Part shown: positions 62,113-64,000 of the stretch, one piece after another
How positions within the stretch are numbered: the first letter of the stretch is position 1
How the letters are laid out: each line of letters begins with the position of its first letter
Assembly: GCA_036703315.1 (NCBI GenBank)
Contig: DATNPH010000055.1
Span: 20,110 to 84,109, forward strand
DNA from: DATNPH01 sp036703315
Lineage (GTDB): Bacteria > Cyanobacteriota > Cyanobacteriia > Cyanobacteriales > Coleofasciculaceae
DNA length: 64,000 nt
Direction: 5' to 3'
Notes under the pieces: generated by a model
What the model was told of the DNA's origin: nothing
The model's input: only the letters and a program-made list of their open reading frames with translations
Database searches by the model: none
Made by a program: the position numbers and the translations under genes

Positions 62113-63438
62113 ATGACAACAACTCTAGAGAAAGCTTCTGCAACACCTAAACCGAAATTGCCCCCCTCCAAGCATGAATTTGCTGATGTGATTCACCGCC
62201 TAGAAGCAGGGGGTGCAATGATACCAGATACGCCAGAAAATCTGATGCAAATTGTCGGTATCTGGAAAGCTTATGCAGTGCCGATGGATTTCTACTGGCG
62301 CGATCTACTTTATATTGGTGAGCGTGTCTTTTTAGATCCACTTCCCTTCTTTAAATACTTCCTACCCAAAGAGTATTTAGAGCTAGAAAATCATTACGCT
62401 GGCGACAATGCCGATTTACGAATTTGGCGGGGTCCTGGCACAGCTCATCCCGAACTTCTAGAGTTCATCGAGAAGGGAGAAACTAGTAAAATGCCCAAGT
62501 TGCTCCACCACTTGTGGCATGACCGAGTTAACATGGAGTTCGCTGAAGCTTGTATGCGGGCGATGCTTTGGCACCGAGGCATGGGTGGGCAATTTGACCC
62601 CTACTTGGATAGTGATGAATACAAAGCCAATGCCGATCGCGCAATTAAGGCTTACTTCAAAGGCAATCCGGTGATGTTGGGGCTTTATAAGCTTTACCCA
62701 GACTTATTTTTGGAGCAGTGCCGTCAGGCATCTTATTACAGCAACTTGGGTCTGTTCTGGGAGATCATGGCTCCAGTTTTCTTTGAAATCTCTGACCTCT
62801 ATGATGAGGGGAAAATAACAACTGTGCCTGAGGCGATGAACTTTATCGTAAATGGGATATTTGCGATCGCAGGTCGCCCCATCTACCACAACGTCTACAT
62901 CAGAGGCGAGTGCTACGAAATCATCCCCAAATCAAAGGGCTTCATGTGGCTGTATGAAGCGGCACTCCCCTACGTTGAGGCGGTTTTCTATCGCACCGCA
63001 CCGTTTAGAGGGACAAAATCTTATAATGCCCAAGCTGGAGAAGTTCCGAGTGAGCAGAAAGACTTCCACTATGGGGTTCTCTACGCGGATAAGTTCCCGG
63101 TTGGTACAGCAGGCATTCCACCGACACTGCTGATGCAGGATATGCTTCATTTCCTCCCCCCCTATCTCAAGGAATTTTATGCACAGCGTTGCCGGGACGA
63201 AGATGATATCCTCAATCAAATCGCAGTGACATTCCAGCGCTCCATGTACTGTGTCACCTCTGCGGTAATTCAAGCGTTGCGAGTGGCACTTTACTATCCG
63301 TTGGATGACCCGAACCCGAAGCACCTGGAAGCAAATCGGGCTTTCTTTGAGGCGCAAATAGACCGCTTCTGTCGGCCTGAATATGGGATGCGCAATGCGG
63401 CGCGTCTGCGGGCTATTCAGACACCGGATTACAAGTAG
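62113..63438 (+). CDS. cupB: CO2 hydration protein of the CupB/ChpX group
   Basis: 441 residues, soluble or membrane-peripheral. The start (FADVIHRLEAGGAMIPDTPENLMQIVGIWKAYAVPMDFYWRDLLYIGERVFLDP) and core (LRIWRGPGTAHPELL, KLLHHLWHDRVNMEFAEACMRAMLWH, GRPIYHNVYIRGECYEIIP, YRTAPFRGTKSYNAQAGEVP) match the cyanobacterial Cup family. Cup proteins sit on the NdhD/NdhF paralogues and hydrate CO2 to bicarbonate at the cytoplasmic side, with a zinc site. The conserved His and Cys in these segments (HH...H, YIRGECYE) are candidate ligands. I favour CupB over CupA from remembered openings; a phylogenetic tree is needed to decide. It is probably the last gene of the set. Confidence 0.87.
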   Translation: MTTTLEKASATPKPKLPPSKHEFADVIHRLEAGGAMIPDTPENLMQIVGIWKAYAVPMDFYWRDLLYIGERVFLDPLPFFKYFLPKEYLELENHYAGDNADLRIWRGPGTAHPELLEFIEKGETSKMPKLLHHLWHDRVNMEFAEACMRAMLWHRGMGGQFDPYLDSDEYKANADRAIKAYFKGNPVMLGLYKLYPDLFLEQCRQASYYSNLGLFWEIMAPVFFEISDLYDEGKITTVPEAMNFIVNGIFAIAGRPIYHNVYIRGECYEIIPKSKGFMWLYEAALPYVEAVFYRTAPFRGTKSYNAQAGEVPSEQKDFHYGVLYADKFPVGTAGIPPTLLMQDMLHFLPPYLKEFYAQRCRDEDDILNQIAVTFQRSMYCVTSAVIQALRVALYYPLDDPNPKHLEANRAFFEAQIDRFCRPEYGMRNAARLRAIQTPDYK

Positions 63439-63545
63439 GGAATTAGATTTTCATATCGATTCCCTTTGATATAGCTTAAATTTTGGATAGGGGCGCACTT
63501 CACGCGCTCCTACGAATGTTCATCTTTAATGCTGTCCTATAAAAG

Positions 63546-63662
63546 TCATTTATTAATTTTGTTTATTGGTAATCTATCAATAATCTGAAGCAGAACATTC
63601 TCTGCGGCTGAGAATAAGTTAGGATTTTTAGCTCTTAACTCTTCAAGCTGAGTTTGTATCAT
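63546..63662 (-). CDS. Possible small protein or gene remnant
   Basis: 38 residues (MIQTQLEELRAKNPNLFSAA, then NVLLQIIDRLPINKINK), helical and neatly amphipathic. It opens with ATG and ends in TGA, but no ribosome-binding site is visible. A frame ending TPSAEKQK lies just upstream on the same strand without a start codon, so the two may be pieces of a decayed gene. I have weak memory of similar short proteins in cyanobacteria. Confidence 0.3.
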   Translation of the reverse strand: MIQTQLEELRAKNPNLFSAAENVLLQIIDRLPINKINK

Positions 63663-63960
63663 TTGTATTTATTTCTGTTTTTCAGCTGACGGGGTGACAA
63701 TGCCCTCAAAAACGATGCCAGAGGGAGATTGAGGCGACTTGTGGTAAAAAAAGATCGGTCTAGCTTTGTCAACAAGACCGACTTAGCAAAAAATGTTACC
63801 TGCATTCTACCAAACTCACTTGCAACAGCAACTAGGGCGCGTGCAATATATTGTATTCACCCTGTTGCTGCATTGGTGACAAGTTAAGCCAGAGTGATTG
63901 TTGTCAATGAGAGAATATACTTAATTTTGTCTTACCGAGAATGATAATCAAAGAGAGAGG

Positions 63961-63999
63961 GGAGGGGCAGAGGAGAGCTGCGCTCTCCTCTGCCCCTCC
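63961..63999. repeat. 18-bp perfect inverted repeat at the window edge
   Basis: GGAGGGGCAGAGGAGAGC (63961-63978), TGC, GCTCTCCTCTGCCCCTCC (63982-63999). It is a purine-rich perfect palindrome. A repeat continuing outside the window, or a terminator, cannot be excluded. Confidence 0.75.
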
Positions 64000-64000
64000 T

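Larger units (their letters stand above)
63439..64000. other. Terminal region with a small-ORF remnant and an inverted repeat
   Basis: 562 bp. It holds a 38-codon minus-strand ORF (63546-63662), a preceding minus-strand frame without a start (about 63682-63790), a GTCGGTCTTGTTGAC-AAGACCGA hairpin near 63756-63781, and an 18-bp inverted repeat at the very end. No full-length gene is supported. Confidence 0.45.

Overview
The window looks like chromosomal DNA of a cyanobacterium, probably filamentous or otherwise morphologically complex. The HIP1 octamer GCGATCGC occurs inside and between many genes. There is a CO2-uptake NDH-1 gene set (ndhF, ndhD and a CupA/CupB-type CO2 hydration protein), an SLH-domain protein, a CyaC-type adenylate cyclase, a Ser/Thr kinase with WD40 repeats, very large multi-PAS histidine kinases, and heptanucleotide tandem repeats of the cyanobacterial STRR type. 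I cannot name the species. No rRNA, tRNA, insertion sequence or phage gene was recognised.

Layout. 1-291: leader-like DNA and a two-repeat, one-spacer CRISPR array without cas genes. 435-5491: a minus-strand run encoding a fused PabB/PabC-like enzyme, an APH-fold kinase and a GntR/UTRA regulator, with a divergent FAD-dependent amine or amino-acid oxidase. 5493-8675: a membrane hybrid histidine kinase. 9252-18758: SLH protein, MscS channel, TPR protein, SDH-type membrane serine protease, peptidoglycan-binding protein, a conserved membrane protein and small proteins. 18926-25510: the housekeeping operon rimP-nusA-ylxR-infB plus a membrane protein, with a terminator-like hairpin just ahead of rimP. 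25952-27427: a small conserved protein, a DUF1400 protein and a pentapeptide-repeat protein.

27953-42190 is a contiguous minus-strand signalling island. In transcription order it holds a REC-GAF-GAF-HK-REC-adenylate cyclase, a REC-wHTH-HPt-REC-REC regulator, a 12-PAS histidine kinase overlapping a REC-only protein, and two paralogous small proteins of unknown function. Both small genes, and a third small minus-strand gene at 14.5 kb, are preceded by the same 11-bp-spaced direct repeat (TTCACA-N5-TTCACA). I consider this possible regulon the most promising undescribed system here.

42.2-56.7 kb is mixed accessory DNA: GNAT acetyltransferase, GT39-like glycosyltransferase, Ser/Thr kinase with WD40 propeller, a second pentapeptide protein, secreted PPC-like and P-domain proteins, an acetolactate synthase with a C-terminal zinc ribbon, and a mini-gene built of 21-bp tandem repeats. 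57127-63438 encodes ndhF4-like, a Tat-exported beta-carbonic anhydrase (EcaB-like), ndhD4-like and cupB/chpX-like proteins. They probably form one CO2-uptake module that hydrates CO2 to bicarbonate at the thylakoid.

All calls rest on reading the sequence and on recalled family knowledge; no search or alignment was run.
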